A DNA stretch of 32,119 nucleotides, taken from Methylobacterium sp. WL119 (GTDB lineage Bacteria; Pseudomonadota; Alphaproteobacteria; Rhizobiales; Beijerinckiaceae). The stretch lies in contig NZ_VRUU01000057.1 in assembly GCF_008039875.1 (NCBI RefSeq), positions 1-32,119 on the forward strand, given 5' to 3'. Made by a program: the position numbers and the translations under genes. The notes beneath the pieces are model-generated. The model was not told where the DNA came from. It ran no database searches and worked only from the letters and a program-made list of their open reading frames with translations. Shown here piece after piece: positions 15,977-24,123 of this stretch (positions are counted from its first letter, which is position 1; the number at the start of each line of letters is the position of its first letter).

Positions 15977-16249
15977 TCACGATGTGATCCTGCTGAGGGG
16001 ATGGCTGATGGCCTGCCCGCATTTCCTCGACGTCGTGTCGTCCACGCCGGGCATGGTCGGGCATGCGATCCTCGCGAAAGTTCCGGCGAGCTGGTGTATT
16101 TGATCGCGCGCGTCGCTCTCGATGTCGGCGCCGGTTCTACCTGCGGTCGATACGACGACCGAACCCGTGATCCGGCCCGCCTCGCTGATGAGCGTGAAGT
16201 TGAACCTGCCCATGCGGCTGCGCCGCACGACGTAGTGGACCTTCGACAT
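15977..16249 (-). CDS. Small hypothetical protein (90 aa)
   Basis: The ATG at 16249 is preceded on the minus strand by GGAGGCGGGCG, one of the best ribosome binding sites in the window, which argues that this short frame is translated. The first 60 residues look like a compact alpha/beta domain (VHYVVRRSRMGRFNFTLISE, a GSVVVSTAGRTGADIES strand-turn and a helix ARDQIHQLAGTFARIA). The last 25 residues look unstructured. I do not recognise the family. It lies between the gspC-like gene and ferritin-like copy B, on the same strand as the latter but not obviously co-transcribed (298 bases apart). Confidence 0.5.
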   Translation of the reverse strand: MSKVHYVVRRSRMGRFNFTLISEAGRITGSVVVSTAGRTGADIESDARDQIHQLAGTFARIACPTMPGVDDTTSRKCGQAISHPLSRITS

Positions 16250-16547
16250 CGCCCGCCTCCGGCAAAATGTTTCCGAAGGAGCCTACGGTGCGAGATGTGC
16301 TCAAGTTTCAAGGAAGCGTCTCGACTCGGGCCAGCGATCCGAGTGGTCGGTCGCATGTACCGCAGATCGGGACCGACGATCGTCCGCGCACGCGCTAGCA
16401 GAAGCCGAGCCGACCGAGATAGCGATGACGATAGGCCCGCGCCGGTCGCCGATTGATCAGCCTCTTTCACGACTGAACTCGGTGACCCACGTTTCGCGTC
16501 GTCGGAGAACGATGCCTTGCCCTCCGACGACGATACCTGTGCGGCGA
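16250..16547. other. Intergenic stretch between 90-aa gene and ferritin-like copy B
   Basis: No convincing coding frame is visible. It holds the 3' stem-loop of ferritin-like copy B (16497-16532) and should hold the promoter for the 90-aa gene. The gap from the gspC-like stop (15808) to 15977 is likewise empty. Confidence 0.4.
16497..16532 (-). terminator. Perfect stem-loop just after ferritin-like copy B
   Basis: An exact 11-bp inverted repeat (CGTCGTCGGAG at 16497-16507, CTCCGACGACG at 16522-16532) with a 14-base loop sits 15 bases beyond the stop codon of the minus-strand ferritin-like gene. No T-run follows on the minus strand, so it is either a weak intrinsic terminator or an mRNA 3'-end stabilising hairpin. 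Confidence 0.5.
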
Positions 16548-17504
16548 CTAGCGCAGGGTTCCGTTGAGGCCGCCGGGGAAGAAGCCGCCCGGGCTCTGGG
16601 TGGTGTTGAGGTAGACGATGTTCAGAACCTGGCCGGGGGTGCGGGCGAACACAAGGCCTTGGGCGTTGGTCGGAACGAGGTTCGCATCCGAGAACTGGAA
16701 GCCTGGGGTCGCAGACTGGGTTCCGCTAATGCCCTGGTCGAGGTCGGTATTGCCGTCGAGCGAGTCGCGAGCGTTTGAGATCGCGTCCGCCTGATTAATC
16801 AGGCCCTTAGCGTACAGCGTAGTGCGGATGATGCCAGCGTGATAGGCCTCGACCGCGAGGATGCTGGCAGCAGCGCTTAGATAGGTCTTGTTCTGGATCG
16901 CGCCGGCAGCGCCGTTATAAGCAGTGACTCCAACATCCTCGAAGATGAAGGAGGCGAGAAGGAAGTTCGTGTCATTGGCGTAGGCGTCGAACCGGTCGTT
17001 TGCGCCGATCAGGCCCGCCGCGCGGGCGGCGGCGGTGAAGGCGAAGTCGATGTCGAGGCGAGGACGGCTGACGGCGGCGCTGCCCAGTGCAGCGCGCAGG
17101 AAGCGGACGTGGGCCTCCTCGTCGGCGGCGATCTCGAAAGCGTACTTGCGGACGTTCGGATCGGTGAACGGCACGGCACGGCCACCGCCGTTGACGGCGC
17201 CGATGGCACCGACGCCCTGCAGGTCGGCGGCCTTCAGGCCGGCCCCGTTAACGGCGTTGAGGTAGAATTCCGCCTCGAGATACTCGAGGTTAAGTGCGAA
17301 GTTCAGGATGTCCGCGTCGGTGACGTTCGGCGGCAGTGCTTGAGCCTGGGACTGGGTCGTGGCGTTGCCGAGGATGGCGGCGCCAGCGATGCCGAGGCCG
17401 AGCGTCTGGAGGAAGGCGCGACGACCTTTTTCGAGATTGACGACGCGAGTGCCGGGCTCGAGGCCCGCAAGCTCGCTCTCTGCAGTGTTCTGCCTGTCGA
17501 TCAT
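16548..17504 (-). CDS. Tat-exported ferritin-like domain protein, copy B (318 aa)
   Basis: Same family and exactly the same length as copy A at 2868-3824. The ATG at 17504 (MIDRQNTAES) follows GGGAG about ten bases upstream; longer in-frame starts lack a site. A 27-residue hydrophilic leader precedes the twin arginines (residues 28-29, RRAFLQTLGLGIAGAAILG), with a likely cleavage site after AQA near residue 56, so Tat export is expected. Candidate metal ligands are in FALNLEYLEAEFY (Glu74, Glu77, Glu79), AADEEAHVRFL, FIFEDVGVTA and VEAYHAG (Glu219, His222). The set is more complete than in copy A. The protein ends in TTQSPGGFFPGGLNGTLR. It is inserted between the two plus-strand T2SS units in the opposite orientation and has its own 3' hairpin. 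Association with secretion by the surrounding T2SS is inferred from position. Confidence 0.92.
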   Translation of the reverse strand: MIDRQNTAESELAGLEPGTRVVNLEKGRRAFLQTLGLGIAGAAILGNATTQSQAQALPPNVTDADILNFALNLEYLEAEFYLNAVNGAGLKAADLQGVGAIGAVNGGGRAVPFTDPNVRKYAFEIAADEEAHVRFLRAALGSAAVSRPRLDIDFAFTAAARAAGLIGANDRFDAYANDTNFLLASFIFEDVGVTAYNGAAGAIQNKTYLSAAASILAVEAYHAGIIRTTLYAKGLINQADAISNARDSLDGNTDLDQGISGTQSATPGFQFSDANLVPTNAQGLVFARTPGQVLNIVYLNTTQSPGGFFPGGLNGTLR

Positions 17505-17745
17505 GGTCCGTTTTCTCCCAACGTGTCGCACGCCTGAAATCGCGGCGTCGACGGCGAAGTTAGCGGTAACGCGATTCGCCACAATGACGGGTTTACTAAA
17601 AGTGGCTTAACTGTGTAGCATTTTCTTTGACTGTGTCTAATCAGGCACGCAATAGCAAGAAAGCTGTTGTAGGGCGCTCGTCCCGGTGGGCACGGACAGA
17701 AATGAAGGGTACGTTAACGAAAGGCCGAGATCGGAAAAATTTCCC
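17505..17745. promoter_or_regulatory. Divergent promoter region for ferritin-like copy B and gspD
   Basis: This 241-base AT-richer gap separates the two divergently transcribed genes. Both promoters must lie here unless gspD is read through from gspE. No specific operator was recognised. GspD could also begin at GTG 17686, which would shorten the region. Confidence 0.45.
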
Positions 17746-20112
17746 ATGTCTTTGACGCGGCTATCCTTTGCTCTGGTTTGTTGCGCGGGACTTCTCGGCT
17801 CCGTCGCCCTCGCCCGTGATATCGCCCCCCCGCGTGCCAGCCTTACAGGCCCCGAAACAGAGGTGGATCTGACGGCGCGTCCGCTGCGCCGGACCGTTGC
17901 AGGCAAGCCGTCGCGGGATGCGGTCGTTGCGCCTGATCGTGGCGAGGGGCGGACCTACAATTTCAGCCCTGAGGATGTCGAGGCGACGGCGGGGCTTGGC
18001 TCCGACGCGGTGGAGATCGGGACCCAGCCCGGCGAGGCCGGCAGCTACCGTCTCAACTTCGAGCGGGCTGAAGTGAAGGATGTGGTCCACGCCATTCTGA
18101 ACGATACGCTCGGCCTCAACTACACGATGGCTTCCGACGTCGCTGGCCAGATTACAATCTCCTCGCCCCGGCCGATGACGCGCGTAGAGCTGCTCTCCGC
18201 GCTGGAGACGGTGCTGTCAGGCCAGGGCTACACTATGACCCGCAACGCGGCCGGCTACCGCATTACCTCGGCCGCCACTAGCATCGGAAACGTCAGCTTC
18301 GGCAACGCGCAGGTGCCGGGCTACGGCGTCTCGGTGGTTCCGTTGCGCTACGTCTCGGCCGCGGTGATGTCGAAGCTCGTTTCGGGTTTCGTTACCGAGG
18401 CAGACGGCCTGCGTTTCGATACCGGGCGCAACACCATCATCGTGAAGGGACCCGGCCCGCGTCGCCAGGAAGCGGTGAGCGCGATCCTGGCCTTTGATGC
18501 GGACTGGATGCGAGGGCAGTCGGTGAGCCTGTTCGAGCTACGCCGTGCCCGGCCGGAGGCGGTCGTCGCCGACCTGACGCAGCTGTTTGACACTGGCGAA
18601 AACGGGGCGAGTTCGGGCCTGATCCAGTTCAAACCGATCACGCGCCTGCGCGCTGTGATGGCGATGTCGAAGAACCCGTCCCTGATCCGCCGGGCCGAAA
18701 CCTTCGTGCGCAAGCTCGACGGCACGGTCGAGGCCGCCGAGGAGACGGTGTTCATCTACAAGGCGCGTTACCGCGACGCAAAGGAACTGGCGCGCGTCAT
18801 CAACGGTCTCTTCGGGACCGGAAACTCGAACATGAACACCAACACCCCGACTCAGGGCGCCGGGCTCGGGGGCCTCAACGGGGGCGGACAGGGGCAGGGC
18901 CGGAATTTTGCCGGTAGCAATCAGGGCGGTGGCCTGAACGGCGGTAATTCCGGCTCTAGTTATGGCAGCCTCGGCCAGGGCAATTCCGCCAACCAGGGCG
19001 GCGGCCAGCAGAACACCGGCGCCGACCTCCTCCGGGCGCGGTTCGCCTCAGCCTACGGCGACTCGGTGCAAAGCAACGGCATGGCCGATGGCGGCCCAAC
19101 GGCGCTCGGCGGCGGCAGCGACAGCCTCGACCTGACCCGGCGCGGCAACGGAGCGCGGCGCGTCTCGATCAGCGCGGACCCATCGAACAATTCGGTCATC
19201 ACCTATGCCGACGGCGAGACCTACCGAAAGATCAACGCAGCGCTCCGTCAGCTCGACGCGACCCCGGCGCAGGTTGCCGTTAACGTAACCATCGCCGAGG
19301 TGACGCTCACCGACCAGCTCAAGTACGGCGTGCAGTACTTTCTCGACTCTAAGAACATCGGGCTGGGCAAGGGCAAGGGATCGATTGGCCTGCTGAGCGC
19401 GGCCGCGGCGACGGCCGGCGGCGCCACCAACGCGCTTACGGCGGGGGCCGGCGGCGGCTTCAATTTCCTTGTCGGCGGTTATTCCGGCCCGGACGTGGTG
19501 CTCTCGGCGCTCGACGGCTTCACCGACGTCAAGATCCTGTCCTCGCCCTCCCTCGTCGTCATTGAGAACCAGCCTGCCTCGCTCCAGGTTGGCGATTCCG
19601 TGCCGATCACCACGACGCAGGCACAGGGGATCACCGTGCCCGGCGCTCCGCTCGTCAGCCAGGTCGAGTTCCGCGACACCGGCATCATCCTCAACGTTGT
19701 CCCCCGCATCGGCCAGAACGATGCCGTGACCATGCAGATCGAGCAGGAGATCTCGGCGGTGGTTGGCGCTTCAAACACCCTAACGCCGACGATCTCGAAA
19801 CGCCGCGTCGCGAGCACGATCTCGGTGGCTAACGGACAGACCGTGCTGCTCGCCGGCCTGATCAGCGAAAAGCGGCAGACCTCCCGCGACGGTATCCCGT
19901 TCATCGATCGTATCCCGAACGTCGGTGATCTGTTCAGCTCCGTCGACAACGGCGCCCAGCGCACCGAACTCGTGGTGTTTATCCGACCCGTCGTGGTGCG
20001 ATCGGGTCGCGATGCACAGCGGGTCGCGGAGGATTACCGTGGCAAGCTGCTCGATGCAGGCGCTCGACGCGGTGCTGCGCTGCCTGCCCGCCGCCCGGTC
20101 TACAAGCCCTGA
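17746..20112 (+). CDS. gspD: T2SS outer-membrane secretin GspD
   Basis: GspD forms the outer-membrane channel. Start 17746 (MSLTRLSFALVCCAGLLGSV) is preferred because it gives a normal Sec signal peptide ending near ALA; an in-frame GTG at 17686 would add 20 polar residues. The 788-aa protein has an N0 domain (LNFERAEVKDVVHAILNDTL), N1-N3 ring domains (VPLRYVSAAVMSKLV, IYKARYRDAKELARVINGLF) and a C-terminal secretin domain (VVLSALDGFTDVKILSSPSL, VPRIGQNDAVTMQIEQEISA, ANGQTVLLAGLISEKRQTSR, GIPFIDRIPNVGDLF, TELVVFIRPVVVRS). A Gly/Asn/Gln-rich insert of about 65 residues (about 360-425) sits within the N3 region; shorter loops are common there. The protein ends with a basic tail. No pilotin gene is seen nearby. 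It is first gene of the gspD-O-F-G-I unit. Confidence 0.96.
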   Translation: MSLTRLSFALVCCAGLLGSVALARDIAPPRASLTGPETEVDLTARPLRRTVAGKPSRDAVVAPDRGEGRTYNFSPEDVEATAGLGSDAVEIGTQPGEAGSYRLNFERAEVKDVVHAILNDTLGLNYTMASDVAGQITISSPRPMTRVELLSALETVLSGQGYTMTRNAAGYRITSAATSIGNVSFGNAQVPGYGVSVVPLRYVSAAVMSKLVSGFVTEADGLRFDTGRNTIIVKGPGPRRQEAVSAILAFDADWMRGQSVSLFELRRARPEAVVADLTQLFDTGENGASSGLIQFKPITRLRAVMAMSKNPSLIRRAETFVRKLDGTVEAAEETVFIYKARYRDAKELARVINGLFGTGNSNMNTNTPTQGAGLGGLNGGGQGQGRNFAGSNQGGGLNGGNSGSSYGSLGQGNSANQGGGQQNTGADLLRARFASAYGDSVQSNGMADGGPTALGGGSDSLDLTRRGNGARRVSISADPSNNSVITYADGETYRKINAALRQLDATPAQVAVNVTIAEVTLTDQLKYGVQYFLDSKNIGLGKGKGSIGLLSAAAATAGGATNALTAGAGGGFNFLVGGYSGPDVVLSALDGFTDVKILSSPSLVVIENQPASLQVGDSVPITTTQAQGITVPGAPLVSQVEFRDTGIILNVVPRIGQNDAVTMQIEQEISAVVGASNTLTPTISKRRVASTISVANGQTVLLAGLISEKRQTSRDGIPFIDRIPNVGDLFSSVDNGAQRTELVVFIRPVVVRSGRDAQRVAEDYRGKLLDAGARRGAALPARRPVYKP

Positions 20113-20122
20113 CCCACCGCGC

Positions 20123-20731
20123 ATGTTCGTCAGACGCGTCGAAACGACCGATTTCGCCGGGCTTGTGATCGCTGTTGCCGTCGCTGGCGCGGCGTTCGCG
20201 ACCTGGGTCGGTCCGGGGGCCATCGCGACGGGAGTCGTCGCGCTCGCTCTGGCCATAATCGGCTTGCGGATCGTCTGGCAGGATCTAGCGGATTTCACGA
20301 TTCCTGACGCCGCGACTCTGGCTCTCGGACTGATCGGCCTCACGGCACGGATCGGCGACGGCGCCTATCTGGGCGAGACTCCAGTTGTGAGTATCGGCTT
20401 GGCGGTTCTCGACGCCGCGATCTGCGGCGGCGTCCTGCTCGGGTTGCGGGAGGGCTATTACCGTCTCCGCGGCCATGACGGCATCGGTCTTGGCGACGTG
20501 AAGCTCGCGGCTGCCGGCGGCGTCCTGCTCGACACCGTTGGGCTCTCCTGGGCGGTCCTCGGCGCGAGCCTGACCAGCCTCGCCGTGGTCGGTGCGGGCC
20601 GCATGCTACCCGCTCTGGCGCGCGCGGTTCCAGTGACCGACCGGATTGCCTTCGGCGCCGTCCTCGCCCCCGCGCTTTGGGCGACGTGGCTCGTCGGACA
20701 GATCCTACCCGGCGTGCTGGGGCACCCGTAG
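20123..20731 (+). CDS. gspO: Prepilin peptidase GspO, peptidase domain only (202 aa)
   Basis: GspO is the inner-membrane aspartyl protease (family A24) that cleaves the leader of pseudopilins. The start at 20123 lies ten bases after the gspD stop. Several hydrophobic segments are visible. The two catalytic aspartates are expected at Asp54 (DLADFTIPD) and Asp125 in the G-x-G-D motif GIGLGDVKLAAAGG (G-L-G-D 122-125). The N-terminal cytoplasmic domain with its Cys motifs and N-methyltransferase activity, present in classical bifunctional PilD/GspO, is missing, so this is a CpaA-like short form. It probably processes GspG, H, I, J and K encoded nearby. N-methylation of the mature pseudopilins would need another enzyme. 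The stop codon abuts the gspF start directly. Confidence 0.9.
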   Translation: MFVRRVETTDFAGLVIAVAVAGAAFATWVGPGAIATGVVALALAIIGLRIVWQDLADFTIPDAATLALGLIGLTARIGDGAYLGETPVVSIGLAVLDAAICGGVLLGLREGYYRLRGHDGIGLGDVKLAAAGGVLLDTVGLSWAVLGASLTSLAVVGAGRMLPALARAVPVTDRIAFGAVLAPALWATWLVGQILPGVLGHP

Positions 20732-21952
20732 ATGTCAACCTTCGCCTACATGGCCCTCGATTCGGCGGGCAAAATCCTGAAGGGGACGATGGAGGCCCAG
20801 GCGAGCGGCGAGGTCTTCGCCCATCTCGACCGGATCGGCTGCACCCCGATCTCGGTCAAGACGGAAGCCCGCGGGACGCGGCCGGCCGGGCGCTCGCTGC
20901 GGGACTGGTTGACGCCTGACCCGCGCCCCGAGGACATCACCGGCCTGACGCTAGATCTAGCGATGCTACTCAAGGGTGGCGTCGCGCTCACCGAGGCGCT
21001 TCAGATCCTCTCCCAAATGGAGAGCCGGAGCTGGCTCGTGCGGGTGCTGCGCGACCTTCATGCCGCGCTTAGCCACGGCAAAAGCCTGTCGGAGGCGATC
21101 TCCGCGCACCCGAAGCTCTTCCCTCCGATCTACGTGAAGATGGTTGAGGTCGCCGAGACCTCCGGGCGACTGGAGGAGGCATTGAGCGGGCTCGCCGCCG
21201 AGCGCCAACGGGGCGAGCGCCTCCGAAAGCGCTTCATCTCGGCGATCTCCTACCCCTGCTTTCTGGTGGTCGCGGCGGTGGGCGTGCTGTTCTTCATCCT
21301 GATCTACCTGATCCCGAAGTTCGAGGTCGCGCTGCAGGGCTTCCGCGACAAGATCGATCCATCGGCGCTGGTGGTGTTCGAGATGTCGGGCTTTCTCAAC
21401 CGCAACCTTGACGTCGTGGTGCTGTCGATGGCTGGCCTCCTAGGGGGCACCATCTTACTTAACCGGATCGGCAGCGAGCGCGGGCTGTGGCTCGCCCTGC
21501 TCGCACGCCTGCCGTTCAGCCGGGCGGTGCTGGCCAACGAACTCACCGTCACCTTCTGCCGGACGCTGGCGATCTTAGTGCGCAACCGCGTCGATATCTC
21601 CACCGCGCTCCGCCTGATCCGTGGCGTCGTGCGCTTGCCCGGTGCTGGCTCCGAGATCGACCGGGTCGTCGCAGACGTGCGCCAGGGCCAGCGCCTCTCC
21701 GAAACCTTGTCGCGCGGAAAACTTTTCCCCCGGCACGTGGTGCAGATGCTGCGCGTCGGTGAGGAATCCGGCGATCTCGCCGACAGTGCCAGCCGCGTCG
21801 CGGTGTTCTACGAGGCCAAGCTCGACGCGGCTCTGGGTCGTGTCATAGCGGTGGTGGGGCCGGCGGTGATGGTTCTGGTAAGTCTTCTGATCGCGTGGCT
21901 CATCATCTCGGTTATGACCGCGCTCATGAGCATCAACGACCTGCTGGTCTGA
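20732..21952 (+). CDS. gspF: T2SS inner-membrane platform protein GspF
   Basis: GspF is the polytopic platform protein around which pseudopilins polymerise. The 406-aa length is typical. The N-terminus (MSTFAYMALDSAGKILKGTM) and two repeated cytoplasmic T2SSF domains are clear: LTLDLAMLLKGGVALTEALQ, VEVAETSGRLEEALSGLA and, in the second half, ANELTVTFCRTLAILVRNRV, MLRVGEESGDLADSASRVA. Membrane segments lie at about 168-192 (YPCFLVVAAVGVLFFILIYL), 227-246 and 370-395 (VGPAVMVLVSLLIAWLIISV). The start codon follows the gspO stop with no gap. Confidence 0.96.
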   Translation: MSTFAYMALDSAGKILKGTMEAQASGEVFAHLDRIGCTPISVKTEARGTRPAGRSLRDWLTPDPRPEDITGLTLDLAMLLKGGVALTEALQILSQMESRSWLVRVLRDLHAALSHGKSLSEAISAHPKLFPPIYVKMVEVAETSGRLEEALSGLAAERQRGERLRKRFISAISYPCFLVVAAVGVLFFILIYLIPKFEVALQGFRDKIDPSALVVFEMSGFLNRNLDVVVLSMAGLLGGTILLNRIGSERGLWLALLARLPFSRAVLANELTVTFCRTLAILVRNRVDISTALRLIRGVVRLPGAGSEIDRVVADVRQGQRLSETLSRGKLFPRHVVQMLRVGEESGDLADSASRVAVFYEAKLDAALGRVIAVVGPAVMVLVSLLIAWLIISVMTALMSINDLLV

Positions 21953-21964
21953 GGTTTCGTCCCG

Positions 21965-22414
21965 ATGATGGCTTCCGTGCGTTTCCGCTTCGATCAATCC
22001 GTGCGTCCCCGGCGCGATGCGCAGGGTGGCTTCACCCTCGTCGAGTTGCTCGTCGTGCTGGTGATCCTCGGCCTCGTCATGGGCCTCGCGGGTCCGCGAG
22101 TGCTCGGCTACCTGTCGAGCTCGCGCGACAAGGCGGCCAAGCTTCAGATCGAGTCCTTCGCCTCAGCGCTCGACCTGTTCTACCTCGACAACGGCCGTTA
22201 CCCGTCGACGAGCGAGGGCCTGCAATCATTAGTGCAGCGCCCGCCCGCCGCGGAGAACTGGAGCGGTCCCTACCTCAAGCAGGGCAGCGTTCCGGCCGAC
22301 CCTTGGGGACATCCCTACGAGTACCGGACGCCAGGCAAGACCGCCCCCTACGCCATCCTCTCGCTCGGCGCCGACGGCGTGAAGGGCGGCAACGGCGTGA
22401 TCGGCAAGGAATGA
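21965..22414 (+). CDS. gspG: T2SS major pseudopilin GspG
   Basis: GspG is the main subunit of the T2SS pseudopilus. The 149-aa precursor has a basic leader and the cleavage motif GG/FTLVELLVVLVILGLV, with cleavage expected between Gly22 and Phe23 and the conserved Glu at mature position 5. The rest matches GspG strongly: YLDNGRYPSTSEGLQSLVQR, NWSGPYLKQGSVPADPWGHP, and the C-terminal calcium-site loop LSLGADGVKGG. Length and motifs are normal. The stop codon overlaps the gspI start as ATGA. Confidence 0.97.
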   Translation: MMASVRFRFDQSVRPRRDAQGGFTLVELLVVLVILGLVMGLAGPRVLGYLSSSRDKAAKLQIESFASALDLFYLDNGRYPSTSEGLQSLVQRPPAAENWSGPYLKQGSVPADPWGHPYEYRTPGKTAPYAILSLGADGVKGGNGVIGKE

Positions 22415-22902
22415 CGGCCGGGGTTCGAAGCGACTCGCGCAAGCGCGGGGTGTCGGCGGGCTTTACGCTAATCGAGGCGCTCGCGGCCTTTGCGATCGTA
22501 GCTGTCCTGAGCCTCGTGGTGCAGCGGGGCGTGGTGCAGTCGCGCGCCGGGCTCGTGGCGGTAGAGGACAGGCTCGCCGCCGAGCGCGTCGCCCGCTCGC
22601 TCCTGGCCGAACCTTTGCGCGTATCGGACATCGGCAGGGGCGGACGCACCGGAACCCTGGACGGCTACCGCTACACCATCCTCCTCGCGGCACTGGAGCT
22701 TCCTCTACCCGAGGCCGAGCGGGACGCGGAAGGCGGCTGCCAGCAATCGGCCGGCTCCTGCGATCCGGCAAGCCCCGCCCCGCGCATCCGCTGGACGCCC
22801 ATGCGCCAGGACATTGAGGTTTTGACCCGCCGCGGAACGGCCGTAACGGTCGAGACGATCCGCCTTGGGCAGACGGCATCGGCCGATGGCGGGGGGCGGT
22901 AG
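22411..22902 (+). CDS. gspI: T2SS minor pseudopilin GspI
   Basis: The 163-aa protein has the prepilin motif SAG/FTLIEALAAFAIVAVLSL, with cleavage after Gly17 and Glu at mature position 5. The A-L-A-A-F-A-I-V sequence and size fit GspI, a minor pseudopilin of the GspH-I-J-K tip complex. The start is fixed by the ATGA overlap with gspG. A pair of Cys residues lies near the C-terminal half (GGCQQSAGSCDP). Its usual partners GspH, J and K are encoded convergently about 1.2 kb further on. Confidence 0.88.
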   Translation: MTAGVRSDSRKRGVSAGFTLIEALAAFAIVAVLSLVVQRGVVQSRAGLVAVEDRLAAERVARSLLAEPLRVSDIGRGGRTGTLDGYRYTILLAALELPLPEAERDAEGGCQQSAGSCDPASPAPRIRWTPMRQDIEVLTRRGTAVTVETIRLGQTASADGGGR

Positions 22903-23007
22903 CATGATCGCTACCGAGACAGGCCCGTGGCCTTCGCGATCCGACCGGAACCGTCGGGTTTCCGAACCTCCGGACTCACGACGCGAGGCAGACTGAAAGT
23001 GATCCGT

Positions 23008-24102
23008 ATGATGGGCCTCGAGATCTTCCTGAAGCGCTTCTCGAAAGCCGCGCGACCGATCCCGAATCCGATCCCTCCTGAACCGGAGGCTGCCTCTATC
23101 GCGTCTGCACCGGCCCCGATGGAACCGGCGCCCGCCGCAGACGGCGCGGTCTCGGGCGAGCCGGTCGCACCAGGCGAGACCACCTGGCGGCAAGTGCTCG
23201 ACCCCGACTGGGAGGCACGACGCCAAGTGCTCGACTGGAAGGGCCTACCGCCGGTTCACGACTATGTAGCCCGCCTGATGACCGGCCGCTCCACCGCCGA
23301 GCGCGGTCTATGGCTCGACTGGACCCTCGACCGCCACCTCGCGCCGCTGCGCGAGCGGCTCGGCCGCAACCTCAGCCTCGCCTCGTTCGGCTGCGGCCCG
23401 GGCGGGATCGAGGAGGCAATCCTGCGCCAGGGACACTGGCCTCTGTCGAAGATCACGCTCTACGAGTATGACGCGGCCCTGCTCGCGGACGCTCGGCGAA
23501 AGATCGAGCAGTTTCCGCTCGAATCCGAGTTTTTAGCCTTCGATTTCAACCATCCGCCTCCGATCGACCGCAGCTTCGACGTGGTCTTTTTCTGCCACTC
23601 CCTGCACCATTGCGCCGACCTCGAACGGTTCCTGCCCTTCCTCAACCGGATCGTCTCGCCGGACGGGCTGATCCTCGGTCTCGATTACTTCGGGCCGCCG
23701 CGCCTTCAGATGGATCGGGATGCCCGCCGGCTCGCCGACGAGATCTTCGGCTACCTGCCCGCGCACTTGCGGCGGAACCTGAAAGAGGAGCAGGAGGACC
23801 GGATCGATGCCCGCTTGACGCTGCCGACCATCCCGGCGGTAGCCAGTTACGATCCAAGCGAGGCGCCCCGCAGCGCCGACCTGCGCTCGATGCTGTTTGC
23901 CGCCTTCGACGTGGTCGAGGTGCTGCCGATGGGGGGCACGCTGCTGCGCAACCTGCTCGCCGACCGCGCCGGAAATTTCCGCAGCGAGAGTGACATGGCG
24001 ATCCTCGACTTGACGATGATGATCGAGCGGATAGCGATCGAGACCCGGCTCGTGGCGTCTGATGACCTCTACTTCGTGGTCAAACCGACCAACCGGATCT
24101 GA
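23008..24102 (+). CDS. Class I SAM-dependent methyltransferase in the T2SS cluster (364 aa)
   Basis: The SAM-binding motif I is LASFGCGPGGIEEAIL (about 124-139), followed by an acidic strand end (ITLYEYDAALLADARR, Glu153) and the post-motif DVVFFCHSLHHCADLERFLP (about 191-210), with PDGLILGLDYFGPPRLQ after it. This is a standard class I methyltransferase fold, close in style to sugar or lipid methyltransferases. It is preceded by a Pro/Ala-rich segment of about 55 residues. No membrane segment is seen. Start is uncertain: ATG 23008 is chosen, but GTG 22927 in frame would add 27 residues, and neither has a strong ribosome binding site. It is last in the gspD unit and converges on gspK with only 21 bases between stops. 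A role in methylating the product of the flanking glycosyltransferases is inference. Confidence 0.85.
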   Translation: MMGLEIFLKRFSKAARPIPNPIPPEPEAASIASAPAPMEPAPAADGAVSGEPVAPGETTWRQVLDPDWEARRQVLDWKGLPPVHDYVARLMTGRSTAERGLWLDWTLDRHLAPLRERLGRNLSLASFGCGPGGIEEAILRQGHWPLSKITLYEYDAALLADARRKIEQFPLESEFLAFDFNHPPPIDRSFDVVFFCHSLHHCADLERFLPFLNRIVSPDGLILGLDYFGPPRLQMDRDARRLADEIFGYLPAHLRRNLKEEQEDRIDARLTLPTIPAVASYDPSEAPRSADLRSMLFAAFDVVEVLPMGGTLLRNLLADRAGNFRSESDMAILDLTMMIERIAIETRLVASDDLYFVVKPTNRI

Positions 24103-24123
24103 CCCTTGCCCCTTCGGAGCCGG

